Assembly (NCBI GenBank): GCA_934446455.1
Contig: CAKSEE010000063.1
Span: 1-8,464 of the forward strand
Direction: 5' to 3'
DNA from: an uncultured Oscillospiraceae bacterium
Lineage (GTDB): Bacteria > Bacillota > Clostridia > Oscillospirales > Ruminococcaceae
DNA: 8,464 nt
Position numbers and translations under genes: made by a program. The notes below the pieces were generated by a model. That model ran no database searches, was not told the origin of the DNA, and worked only from the letters and a program-made list of their open reading frames with translations. Each line of letters opens with the position of its first letter. The first letter of the stretch is position 1. Positions 1-5,668 of this stretch are shown piece after piece.

Positions 1-617
1 GGATCCTCAAGGGAATTGTCGCGGATAGTGTTCTTGTTGTAGAACATCACGCAGTCGCTTTCAACATCTACTGCGCCTACATAGTGGTTTCCGTTGAAAG
101 AAAACTGTTCGTTTACCGCGCTCATGGGAGCCCACAGCTCACTGCTGAAATCAACGTAGCCGTCAAGCGGGTCGAACATTCCATTGATAGCGCCCTTCGG
201 GAACACATCCATGTCGCCCGCGCTGAACATATCGGGGGAATCGTCAGACTGAATCAGCACTGCCAGTTTTTCGTAACGGCTGTCCCATGTTGTATTGATG
301 TACGCTATCCTGCCGCCGAACTGCGTCTGAAACATCTCCAGCGCCGGAGCGATCGGCTGACCCTCCGCAGGGTTGAGATCCCATGAGGAAAGGAACTTTA
401 CAACGCCGTTTTTCAATTTTTCAGCACCGATGTCGATTTCCGCAATTTTGTCCGCGTCCTCCTTGTTCATGGTTGCCGTAGCAGCCGCAGAAGTCGCCTG
501 CACCGGAGAGTTGGAGGAATTCGGACCACTTGCCGCCTGCTGCTCGTCGCAGCCCGTAACTGCAAGCACGGAGCAAATCGCAAGCGCCGCCGCTGTGATT
601 TTTGTGATGTTTTTCAT
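1..617 (-). CDS. Extracellular solute-binding lipoprotein of an ABC sugar transporter (partial, 3' end off the window)
   Basis: Reading the minus strand from the ATG at 617 gives an open frame of 205 codons that runs off the left edge. Residues 1-22 form a lipoprotein signal peptide (KITAAALAICSVLAVTG) with the lipid-attachment Cys at 23, followed by a Ser/Ala/Thr-rich linker to about residue 50. From about residue 72 the protein resembles the N-terminal lobe of family 1 extracellular solute-binding proteins: NTTWDSRYEKLAVLIQS at 108-124, an SPD-MF segment near 127-131, and the typical YNKNTI near 193-198. AAAGGA lies 9 bases before the ATG; a second in-frame ATG at 626 is too close to that site. 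Family members capture oligosaccharides outside the membrane for ABC import. It follows the surface protein by 26 bases on the same strand, so the two are probably cotranscribed. The neighbouring glucanases suggest beta-glucan oligosaccharides as ligand; this is inference. Confidence 0.85.
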   Translation of the reverse strand, partial: MKNITKITAAALAICSVLAVTGCDEQQAASGPNSSNSPVQATSAAATATMNKEDADKIAEIDIGAEKLKNGVVKFLSSWDLNPAEGQPIAPALEMFQTQFGGRIAYINTTWDSRYEKLAVLIQSDDSPDMFSAGDMDVFPKGAINGMFDPLDGYVDFSSELWAPMSAVNEQFSFNGNHYVGAVDVESDCVMFYNKNTIRDNSLED

Positions 618-643
618 CCTGCTCATTCCTTTCATAAACGGAA

Positions 644-1267
644 TTACTTCCTTCTGGACGCAAAAAGTACGCCCGCCGCGATAACTGCTGCGCCTGCTGC
701 TGCTGCAATTCCGGAAACTCCGGTGTCGGGATTGCCCTTTGCGGAAGCAGTGGTTTCAGCGGCTGCGGAATCCGCTGCGGGAGCCTCGGCATCAGCGGGA
801 GTTTCTGCGCTGTCTGCGGGAGCAGCAACAGGCTCATCGGAGAATGTCATCTCAAGCAGTTCAATGCCGTGGCCCATAACAGCCATGCCCGCATTCTGGA
901 GAAGCTCAAGCTGGTCAGCCGGGATAGTGAAGCTCATGGAGGAGCTGTCCATCTCGAGCGTATAGCTGTCGCCGCCCTCTGAAAGAACTGCGCCGTTCAG
1001 GGTGCTGATGAAAGGCCAGCCGGCGTCGTTCACCATGGGCTTGATGCACCAGTAGTTCTGACCGTCCATGTCAGCGAGGCTCTCGTTTACGTTGTAGGTG
1101 ATGGTAACTGTGGTGTCGGGAGTAACGTCTGCGAATTCCTCAGCGCCAATGGTCACGCTTTCGCTCCAGCCAAAGCCAAGGTTCTTGTTGATGGAATAAG
1201 CGCCTGCGGTAGCAGAGATGGCTGCAACTGCGGCAGCGGCGGTAATAACGGAGATAAACTTTTTCAT
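644..1267 (-). CDS. Wall-anchored surface protein with NPDTG sorting tail, possible glycan-binding domain
   Basis: This is a 207-residue secreted protein. Residues 1-23 are a signal peptide (MKKFISVITAAAAVAAISAT). Residues about 24-143 form a beta-rich domain with several Trp and Tyr residues (W34, Y72-W73, W84). It ends in a pattern around 119-142 (leucine-rich, then GMAVMGHGIELLEMTF) that resembles the last strands of jelly-roll carbohydrate-binding domains in ruminococcal enzymes. Residues 144-177 are an Ala/Pro/Asp/Glu linker. The tail is a sortase-type signal: NPDTG at 179-183, a hydrophobic stretch, then SRRK. AGGAAG sits about 7 bases before the ATG. It is the first gene of the minus-strand unit, divergent from the AraC gene. 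The sorting layout is directly visible; the glycan-binding role is inference from shape and neighbours. No catalytic motif is evident. Confidence 0.8.
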   Translation of the reverse strand: MKKFISVITAAAAVAAISATAGAYSINKNLGFGWSESVTIGAEEFADVTPDTTVTITYNVNESLADMDGQNYWCIKPMVNDAGWPFISTLNGAVLSEGGDSYTLEMDSSSMSFTIPADQLELLQNAGMAVMGHGIELLEMTFSDEPVAAPADSAETPADAEAPAADSAAAETTASAKGNPDTGVSGIAAAAGAAVIAAGVLFASRRK

Positions 1268-1344
1268 GGTGATTCTTCCTTTCAGATTGCGTTTTGTTGT
1301 GCAGACTGCCGTATTTTTCGGCTGTCCGTCCCTTTGATGTCTTT

Positions 1345-1353
1345 ATTATATCA
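1345..1353 (-). promoter_or_regulatory. Extended -10 promoter for the surface protein / binding-protein operon
   Basis: On the minus strand the sequence TGATATAAT (1353 to 1345) gives a perfect TATAAT with the TGn extension. No good -35 box lies 17 bases upstream, which is tolerated by extended -10 promoters. Transcription would start near 1338 and leave a leader of about 70 bases before the ATG at 1267. Confidence 0.5.
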
Positions 1354-1414
1354 TTTACTTAACCTGCGTTATATCAGAAATTTAACTTTTGTATCGTCAG
1401 TTTATCCGAAATGC

Positions 1415-1443
1415 TTGACGGACGTGAGATTTTTTTGTATAAT
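1415..1443 (+). promoter_or_regulatory. Sigma-A promoter of the AraC-type regulator gene
   Basis: TTGACG (1415-1420), a 17-base spacer and TATAAT (1438-1443) make a near-consensus promoter, with a start near 1450 and a leader of about 33 bases. The spacer contains ACGTGAGATTTTT (1422-1434), a motif repeated upstream of the lichenase, so a bound regulator here would sit between the -35 and -10 boxes. This would suit autorepression, but that is inference. Confidence 0.75.
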
Positions 1444-1482
1444 ATATTCAATGATACTATCTTATAAAAAGGAGAAAAGGGA

Positions 1483-2244
1483 ATGAACGAGCTGCACAAA
1501 GAACTGTCGCGCATAGAATTTGAAATGCGCGAAAACTCCATGGCCCACACCCCGGTAGAAAACGAAATGCGTTTCTACGAGGCGGTAAAGCGCGGCGATA
1601 TGGACGCCGCAAGAACGCTCTCCACACCGCTTGGCGGGGAGGGTTTCGGCGTGCTTTCCACCGACCGCCTGCGGAATCTGAAATACCACCTTGTGATAAC
1701 TGTGTCGTTCATTACGCGTTTCTGCGTTGAGGGCGGAATGGAGCGCGAAACCGCCTACAACCTCAGCGACCTCTATATAAGAAAGGCGGACCTTGCAAGT
1801 TCATCGGAGGAAATAAACGCGATACACTCCGAGCTTATCACGGACTTCACCGAGCGTATGGCGAAGCTGAATAACGGCAGCAGCTACTGCTACCAGGTCA
1901 CGAAGTGCATGGAGTACGTCTACGACCACCTGCACGAAAAGCTGATGGTGAGCGATATCGCGGAGGAATTAGGACTTTCGGTGCAGTACCTTTCAAAGCT
2001 GTTCCGCACGGAAACCGGACTGACCCTCAACCGGTACATATTAAGGAAAAAGATAGACGCCGCCTGCCAGATGCTGAAATATTCTCAGTATGAAGCCGTG
2101 GACGTCGGGAACTTTCTCGCATTCAGCTCCCACAGCCATTTTATCCAGAAATTCCGCGAGGAAACAGGGCTTACGCCGAAGCAGTACCGCGAGAAGTACT
2201 ACCATTCGTCCTCAGGAATGAAAGCCGGCGTGGAAATAAAATAA
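1483..2244 (+). CDS. AraC-family transcriptional regulator
   Basis: The protein has 253 residues, with AAGGAG about 10 bases before the ATG. The C-terminal 110 residues are a standard AraC double helix-turn-helix. The first recognition unit is around 154-178 (MVSDIAEELGLSVQYLSKLF, then the TETG turn). The second is around 203-238, ending in the family signature HFIQKFREETGLTPKQYR. Residues 1-130 are not a cupin sugar-binding fold but a mostly helical region (LRNLKYHLVITVSFITRF near 63-80, then EGGMERETAYNLSDLYIRK). It resembles the N-terminal region of helical YesN-like and surface-antigen-associated AraC regulators; this resemblance is from memory. The gene lies between the divergent transport/surface operon and the glucanase operon, so it is the natural local regulator of both. 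The inducer cannot be read from the sequence. Confidence 0.92.
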   Translation: MNELHKELSRIEFEMRENSMAHTPVENEMRFYEAVKRGDMDAARTLSTPLGGEGFGVLSTDRLRNLKYHLVITVSFITRFCVEGGMERETAYNLSDLYIRKADLASSSEEINAIHSELITDFTERMAKLNNGSSYCYQVTKCMEYVYDHLHEKLMVSDIAEELGLSVQYLSKLFRTETGLTLNRYILRKKIDAACQMLKYSQYEAVDVGNFLAFSSHSHFIQKFREETGLTPKQYREKYYHSSSGMKAGVEIK

Positions 2245-2252
2245 AATTAAAA

Positions 2253-2266
2253 ACGTGATATTTTTA
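2253..2266 (+). promoter_or_regulatory. Candidate regulator site upstream of the lichenase
   Basis: ACGTGATATTTTTA at 2253-2266 matches ACGTGAGATTTTTT at 1422-1435 in the regulator promoter except at two positions. A shorter copy, ACGTGATATATT, lies at 2345-2356 immediately before the lichenase start codon. The spacing places the first copy upstream of the likely -35 region. The local sequence is AT-rich, so chance similarity cannot be excluded. Confidence 0.35.
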
Positions 2267-2298
2267 TGCGTATCGTAATATATTCGCGTGCGTTTTTG

Positions 2299-2307
2299 TG
2301 CTAGAAT
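2299..2307 (+). promoter_or_regulatory. Extended -10 promoter of the GH16-GH5 operon
   Basis: TGCTAGAAT (2299-2307) combines the TGn extension with a 5-of-6 -10 box. The -35 region 17 bases upstream (TATATT) is poor, which would fit a promoter that needs an activator such as the adjacent AraC protein. Transcription would start near 2314. Confidence 0.45.
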
Positions 2308-2356
2308 CAAGGTACAAGGCAGAACTCCATAACGTCAGAAAGGAACGTGATATATT

Positions 2357-3166
2357 ATGAAAAGCCACATTATCAGCATAATGCTGATTACAGGAACTAT
2401 CGCACTCTGCGGCTGTTCCGCAAATAACGGCGCTTCCTCCGCAGAAGAGTCGTCGCAGACTTCGGAGGTGACAGCTTCCGTGGCAGAAACAACTGAATCT
2501 GCGGCTGAAAGCAGCGTACTAGCGGACTTCAGCGGAACCTACGACGATGTGAGCGGGAAATTTGAATTCTCGGACGGCTGGTCGAACGGCTCGATGTTCA
2601 ACTGCACATGGCGCAAGAGCAACGGCAGTATATCAGACGGCTCCATGAAGCTCGCTATTGATAAGGACCTGCTGGACAAGCCGCCCTATTCCGGCGCAGA
2701 GTTCCGTTCGCGTGATTTTTACGGCTACGGTATGTACGAGGTCGTTATGAAGCCGATAAAGAACGACGGCGTAGTAAGCTCGTTCTTCACCTATACGGGA
2801 CCCTCCGATAACAACCCGTGGGACGAGATAGACATTGAATTTCTCGGCAAGGACACCACAATGGTGCAGTTCAACTACTTCACCAACGGCAAGGGGAACC
2901 ACGAATTCCTGTACGAACTCGGCTTTGACGCTTCCGAGGACTTCCACACATACGGTTTCGACTGGCAGGCGGACAGCATCACATGGTACGTTGACGGCGA
3001 AGCGGTCTGCACGGCGTCCGAGAATATTCCCTCCACTCCCGGAAAGATAATGATGAACGTATGGCCGGGAACCGGCGTTGACGGCTGGCTGAACGCATTT
3101 GACGGCACAGTTCCGCTTACAGCGGAATATAAGTCCGTGGACTTCACAGCGGCAGAGGAGGGTTGA
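2357..3166 (+). CDS. GH16 beta-1,3-1,4-glucanase (lichenase), lipoprotein
   Basis: The protein has 269 residues. Residues 1-19 are a lipoprotein signal peptide ending in LCG with the lipidated Cys at 20. A Ser/Thr/Glu-rich linker runs to about 55, and a complete GH16 jelly roll follows to the end. The catalytic signature [10 protein letters not shown] is at 155-164, with Glu157 as nucleophile, Asp159 as helper and Glu161 as acid/base. Flanking stretches ([14 protein letters not shown] before it; HTYGFDWQ and [17 protein letters not shown] after it) closely match Bacillus lichenases (EC 3.2.1.73), as I recall that family. The enzyme hydrolyses beta-1,4 bonds next to beta-1,3 bonds in lichenan and cereal beta-glucan. 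The linker and lipid anchor would hold it on the outer face of the membrane. AGGA lies 12 bases before the ATG, a long spacing. It heads a two-gene operon with GH5. Confidence 0.95.
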   Translation: MKSHIISIMLITGTIALCGCSANNGASSAEESSQTSEVTASVAETTESAAESSVLADFSGTYDDVSGKFEFSDGWSNGSMFNCTWRKSNGSISDGSMKLAIDKDLLDKPPYSGAEFRSRDFYGYGMYEVVMKPIKNDGVVSSFFTYTGPSDNNPWDEIDIEFLGKDTTMVQFNYFTNGKGNHEFLYELGFDASEDFHTYGFDWQADSITWYVDGEAVCTASENIPSTPGKIMMNVWPGTGVDGWLNAFDGTVPLTAEYKSVDFTAAEEG

Positions 3167-3168
3167 AA

Positions 3169-4200
3169 ATGAACGAATTCAAGGGTTACAGAAACGGCGT
3201 GAATCTCGGCGGCTGGCTCTCGCAGTGCGGCTATGAAAAGGAGCATATCGAGAGCTTCATCACCGAAGCGGATATCGCGCGAATAGCTTCGTGGGGCTGC
3301 GACCATGTGCGCCTGCCATTTGACTACAACATAATTCTTGACGAAAACGGCAACGTACTGGATAGCGGACTGAAGCTGCTCGGCCGCTGCGCGGACTGGT
3401 GCAGGGCGCACGGGCTTAATATAATTCTCGACCTGCACAAGACTATGGGATTCTCGTTTGACAAAGGCGAGCAGGAATCCGGGTTCTTTGAGAATCAGCG
3501 CTATCAGGATATTTTCGTGAACCTCTGGAGCCGCATTGCAAAGCGCTTCGGCGGCAGAAACGACGTTGCGTTTGAACTGCTCAACGAGATAACCGAGCGC
3601 CGCTTTGCAGAGATATGGAACCGTATCGCCGCACGCACGATAACCGAGATACGCAGGTACGCTTCGGAGAATTTCGTGCTCATCGGCGGTATTTATCAGA
3701 ACGGCATTTTCGGTCTGACGCTGCTTGACAAGCCGTGCGACGAGCATATCGTATTCAATTTTCACTACTACAATCCGCTGGTGTTCACTCATCAAAAGGC
3801 AAACTGGATAGACAAAATGACGGACGAATGCGAGATAAGCTACCCCGGTCCCACAAGGGAATACTATGAAAAGTCCCTCGGATTCATCGGTCCCGACCTT
3901 GCGCAGGCTTACGAAAACTACCCCTTGGATATAGTAGACCGCCGTTTCATGGAAGCAGAAATGCAGGTTGCCGCTGATGTCGGCAAAAAAATGAATGTTG
4001 CGGTTTACTGCGGAGAGTACGGCGTTATCGACAAGGTCGGCGGCGTTGACCTGCTCCGCTGGTATGACGATATCCATGCCGTGTTTGACAAGTTCGGCTT
4101 CGGAAGAGCTGCGTGGAACTATAAGGCAAAGGATTTCGGAATAGTTGACGAGTGCCGCGCGGATATCGCAGACGAAATCATAAAGCGCCTGAAGCAGTAA
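3169..4200 (+). CDS. GH5 family glycoside hydrolase (endo-beta-glucanase type), apparently cytoplasmic
   Basis: The start is set at the ATG at 3169, because GGAGG (3157-3161) lies 7 bases before it; the in-frame TTG at 3163 would have no usable spacing. This gives 343 residues forming a full-length (beta/alpha)8 barrel. Visible GH5 landmarks are GVNLGGWL near 10-17, HVRLPFDYN (46-54), LDLHK (87-91), the acid/base Glu140 in ELLNEI, FHYYNPL (198-204), the nucleophile Glu283 in YCGEYG, and Trp316 in AAWNYK. There is no signal peptide or membrane segment, so it should act in the cytoplasm. The start codon is two bases after the lichenase stop, so translation is probably coupled. It likely cleaves glucan oligosaccharides imported after lichenase action. 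GH5 substrate range is broad, so exact specificity is uncertain. Confidence 0.92.
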   Translation: MNEFKGYRNGVNLGGWLSQCGYEKEHIESFITEADIARIASWGCDHVRLPFDYNIILDENGNVLDSGLKLLGRCADWCRAHGLNIILDLHKTMGFSFDKGEQESGFFENQRYQDIFVNLWSRIAKRFGGRNDVAFELLNEITERRFAEIWNRIAARTITEIRRYASENFVLIGGIYQNGIFGLTLLDKPCDEHIVFNFHYYNPLVFTHQKANWIDKMTDECEISYPGPTREYYEKSLGFIGPDLAQAYENYPLDIVDRRFMEAEMQVAADVGKKMNVAVYCGEYGVIDKVGGVDLLRWYDDIHAVFDKFGFGRAAWNYKAKDFGIVDECRADIADEIIKRLKQ

Positions 4201-4218
4201 TTATTACGTTATAGAAAA

Positions 4219-4284
4219 TTTTTTCGACAAGCTGAAGCACCCCATAAGTTTTACACTTACGGGGTGCTTCAGTTTGTCAAAAAA
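4219..4284. repeat. Long near-perfect hairpin with T run before and A run after
   Basis: Arms 4226-4249 and 4255-4278 pair over 24 positions with one A-C mismatch and one G-T wobble around a 5-base loop. T6 (4219-4224) and A6 (4279-4284) extend the pairing past a single bulged C. It begins 19 bases after the GH5 stop, where a terminator is expected. On both strands, however, the T run precedes the stem instead of following it, so it is not a canonical intrinsic terminator. It may still protect or end the mRNA, or be a dispersed palindromic element. Confidence 0.75.
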
Positions 4285-4363
4285 GGATAAACGAACTTGA
4301 AGCTGAGATTCAGGAAATAATAACGACCGAGCGCGTAAGATACTTGACGAATTGCCGGCGTAA
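4284..4363 (+). pseudogene. C-terminal remnant of an unidentified gene
   Basis: Immediately after the hairpin one frame reads KRINELEAEIQEIITTER. After a frame change near 4330-4337, another reads RKILDELPA and stops at TAA 4361-4363. The stop is followed two bases later by the ribosome site of the next gene, which is normal operon spacing. This looks like the tail of a charged, helical protein whose upstream part has been lost at the hairpin and which has one frameshift. The family is not recognisable from about 26 residues. Confidence 0.4.
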
Positions 4364-4374
4364 CGGAGGAGAAT

Positions 4375-4702
4375 ATGTCTGACAATAACCAACGGCGAGC
4401 TTGTCGCACTCACGCAGCAGGGCGCGCTTGATACCGTGCTTAAGCCGCTTATCCGCGAGATTTTCCTGTTTGACTCATACATTGCGGGAACCTCGTATCT
4501 GAAGGACAAGTCCGTTTTTGAGGAGCTTCAGGAAGGCTGCAGGCTCACCATGCAGCGCGAAAGGAACAAATTCGACGACAACGAGGTGTTCTCGCGGCTG
4601 CTTAACGCAGGGAAAATGCTTGCCGCCTGCGTCAAAAGCTCGAAAAAGATAAGCGACGCGTTTATGAAGGTCGGTATCGGTATTTATCTTGTGGATATCT
4701 GA
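4375..4702 (+). pseudogene. HIRAN-domain protein, decayed
   Basis: GGAGGA (4365-4370) precedes ATG 4375, which reads MSDNN and then leaves the coding frame. The rest is open in the frame starting near ACA 4383: TITNGELVALTQQGALD, then the HIRAN core IFLFDSYIAGTSYLKDKSVF, EELQEGCRLTMQRERNKFDDN, EVFSRLLNAGKMLAACV and a C-terminal IGIYLVDI, stopping at 4702. HIRAN domains (often attached to DNA-repair or helicase proteins, also standalone) normally have a strand and a GY-[VI]-P-type segment between FDDN and the VFSRL helix. Those roughly 20 residues are missing here. A frameshift near the start plus this internal deletion make a functional product unlikely. HIRAN assignment is from pattern memory but the match is good. 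Confidence 0.6.
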
Positions 4703-4714
4703 GGAGAAATGCAA

Positions 4715-4800
4715 ATGAGCGTCAGCGATAGCCTTGATAACGCCGAGGAGCTGCTGTGCAGCGACAATTTCTCCGCGCGGAATAATCGGCAGGCTATTCG
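4715..4800 (+). pseudogene. 5' fragment of an unidentified gene following the HIRAN remnant
   Basis: GGAG (4703-4706) lies 8 bases before ATG 4715, right after the HIRAN stop. The first codons read MSVSDSLDNAEELLCSDNFS, which looks like a genuine helical N-terminus. The frame then turns into Arg/Pro/Ser-rich sequence and continues antisense into the phosphatase gene, stopping only at 4924. The true gene is probably truncated somewhere near 4780-4830; the end given is approximate. The remains are too short to identify. Confidence 0.35.
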
Positions 4801-4834
4801 CCGCAGCCCCTCCCCCGCGCAGCGTGAAGCGCGC

Positions 4835-5377
4835 TCAGACGAGCCGCATAAGCCTGCAATTTTCTATCCCCGCGCTCCAGAAGTCGGATATCGGCAGCCC
4901 CTTTACACGGCAGACTATGCTTGAATTCATGGCGCCGTGACCTACTATGAGAACGTCCCTGCCCTGTGCCAGGAGCGGCTTTACGCGCTCTTCAAGGAAC
5001 TGCCCCGTGCGCGCGAAAAGCTCGTCAAGGCTCTCGCCGCCCTCAGCGGGCACATAGCTTTCGGGCGAGGAAAACAGCGTGCGTATAGGATTATCGGGGT
5101 CGTCAAGGCAGCTTCCCTCGCACGCGCCAAAGCTCATTTCAACAAGCCGCCCGTCCGTAATTATGGGGACGTCCCTGCCGCGCAGCAGTATTTGCGCGGT
5201 CTGCACCGCGCGCGTAAGCGGCGAGCAGAAGCACACGTCAAAGTGAACGCCCGCGTATTCCCCGCGGGCTTTTTCCGCCATTTGCAGCCCCTGCGCATTC
5301 AGCGGGATATCCGTGCGCCCCTGTAGCCTGCGCGCGTTATTCCAGTCGGTGCGCCCGTGGCGCATTATGTAGAGCAT
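4835..5377 (-). CDS. Histidine phosphatase family protein (phosphoglycerate mutase-like)
   Basis: The protein has 180 residues, about normal for a single-domain branch-1 histidine phosphatase. RHG at 6-8 contains the phospho-accepting His7. Arg56 in CSPLTRA, Glu80 in RLVEMSFGACEG (proton donor) and His147 in LIVGHGAM complete the active site. AAAGGA lies about 7 bases before the ATG. The enzyme removes phosphate from small metabolites or proteins; substrates range from phosphoglycerate to alpha-ribazole phosphate and cannot be settled by sequence reading. No cobalamin genes are nearby. It is transcribed alone towards the debris at 4284-4834, and its stop lies at the edge of that debris, but the C-terminus (ENCRLMRLV) looks complete. 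Confidence 0.9.
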   Translation of the reverse strand: MLYIMRHGRTDWNNARRLQGRTDIPLNAQGLQMAEKARGEYAGVHFDVCFCSPLTRAVQTAQILLRGRDVPIITDGRLVEMSFGACEGSCLDDPDNPIRTLFSSPESYVPAEGGESLDELFARTGQFLEERVKPLLAQGRDVLIVGHGAMNSSIVCRVKGLPISDFWSAGIENCRLMRLV

Positions 5378-5472
5378 AGCATATCCTTTCCCCGAGGGCT
5401 TTTACTGCCCGTACAGCATTTGTCCGCAGCGCTTTCGGGCGATATGCCGGAATGCGCCGTCCGCGTACTGTA

Positions 5473-5481
5473 ATCATAACA
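5473..5481 (-). promoter_or_regulatory. Probable extended -10 promoter of the histidine phosphatase gene
   Basis: The minus strand reads TGTTATGAT (5481 to 5473), a TGn extension with a 5-of-6 -10 box, about 90 bases before the ATG. No clear -35 box is present. A TATAAT about 20 bases further upstream is an alternative. Confidence 0.35.
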
Positions 5482-5531
5482 AAACCGGAACTGCAATTAT
5501 ATGCAGCCATTCGCGCGCTGCGCGCAGGCGC

Positions 5532-5571
5532 TTTTGTTTTCTTTTGTTCTGTTCTGTTTTGTTTTCTTTTG
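5532..5571. repeat. Pentanucleotide repeat, eight TTYTS units
   Basis: Eight consecutive 5-base units (TTTTG, TTTTC, TTTTG, TTCTG, TTCTG, TTTTG, TTTTC, TTTTG) form a 40-base strand-asymmetric tract without G or C runs. It is intergenic, between the phosphatase promoter and the terminator of the minus-strand lipoprotein operon. It could be length-variable by slippage; no function is evident. Confidence 0.8.
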
Positions 5572-5580
5572 TTTATGCAC

Positions 5581-5634
5581 TTTTTCTGCGACATATCGGC
5601 ATTTTTCTGCTACATATCGGCATTTGTCTGCGAC
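5581..5634. repeat. 21-bp tandem repeat, about 2.6 copies
   Basis: Units at 5581-5601 and 5602-5622 (each starting TTTTTCTGC and ending ACATATCGGCA) differ at one base. A partial third copy (TTTGTCTGCGACA) starts at 5623. Because 21 is a multiple of three, minus-strand reading gives a repeated CRYVAEK heptapeptide, but no ribosome site or plausible gene supports translation. It lies just beyond the terminator of the lipoprotein gene. Confidence 0.8.
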
Positions 5635-5660
5635 AAAAAAGGGGGAACTTCCGCTCCCCC
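5634..5660 (-). terminator. Intrinsic terminator of the DUF4867-lipoprotein operon
   Basis: On the minus strand GGGGGA and TCCCCC pair around an 8-base loop and are followed directly by TTTTTT (5640 to 5635). It begins 9 bases after the lipoprotein stop codon. This is a textbook Rho-independent terminator. Confidence 0.85.
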
Positions 5661-5668
5661 GAATTGTC

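Noticed and set aside
1..6. The window begins exactly with a BamHI site, GGATCC, as if from a cloned fragment.
   Set aside because: The right end is not a BamHI site and the coding frame is uninterrupted at the left edge; it may be coincidence and has no biological meaning.
3163..3168. In-frame TTG start for the GH5 gene.
   Set aside because: The GGAGG would be only one base or so from it; the ATG at 3169 has correct spacing.
2875..4077. 400-codon minus-strand open frame opposite GH16/GH5.
   Set aside because: It is antisense to two genes with clear catalytic motifs, has no ribosome site, and arises from the codon bias of the plus-strand genes.
4219..4284. Calling the hairpin after GH5 an intrinsic terminator.
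   Set aside because: No T run follows the stem on either strand; the T run precedes it.
4204..4509. Minus-strand ORF of 101 codons ending in the hairpin.
   Set aside because: It is antisense to the HIRAN remnant, and its C-terminal part is just translation of the palindrome.
4937..5326. Plus-strand ORF of 129 codons.
   Set aside because: It is opposite the histidine phosphatase, Arg/Ala-rich, and has no ribosome site or family features.
5518..5527. GC-rich palindrome CTGCGCGCAG before the T-rich pentamers, resembling a plus-strand terminator.
   Set aside because: No plus-strand gene lies upstream, and the T-rich tract is a regular pentamer repeat rather than a T run.
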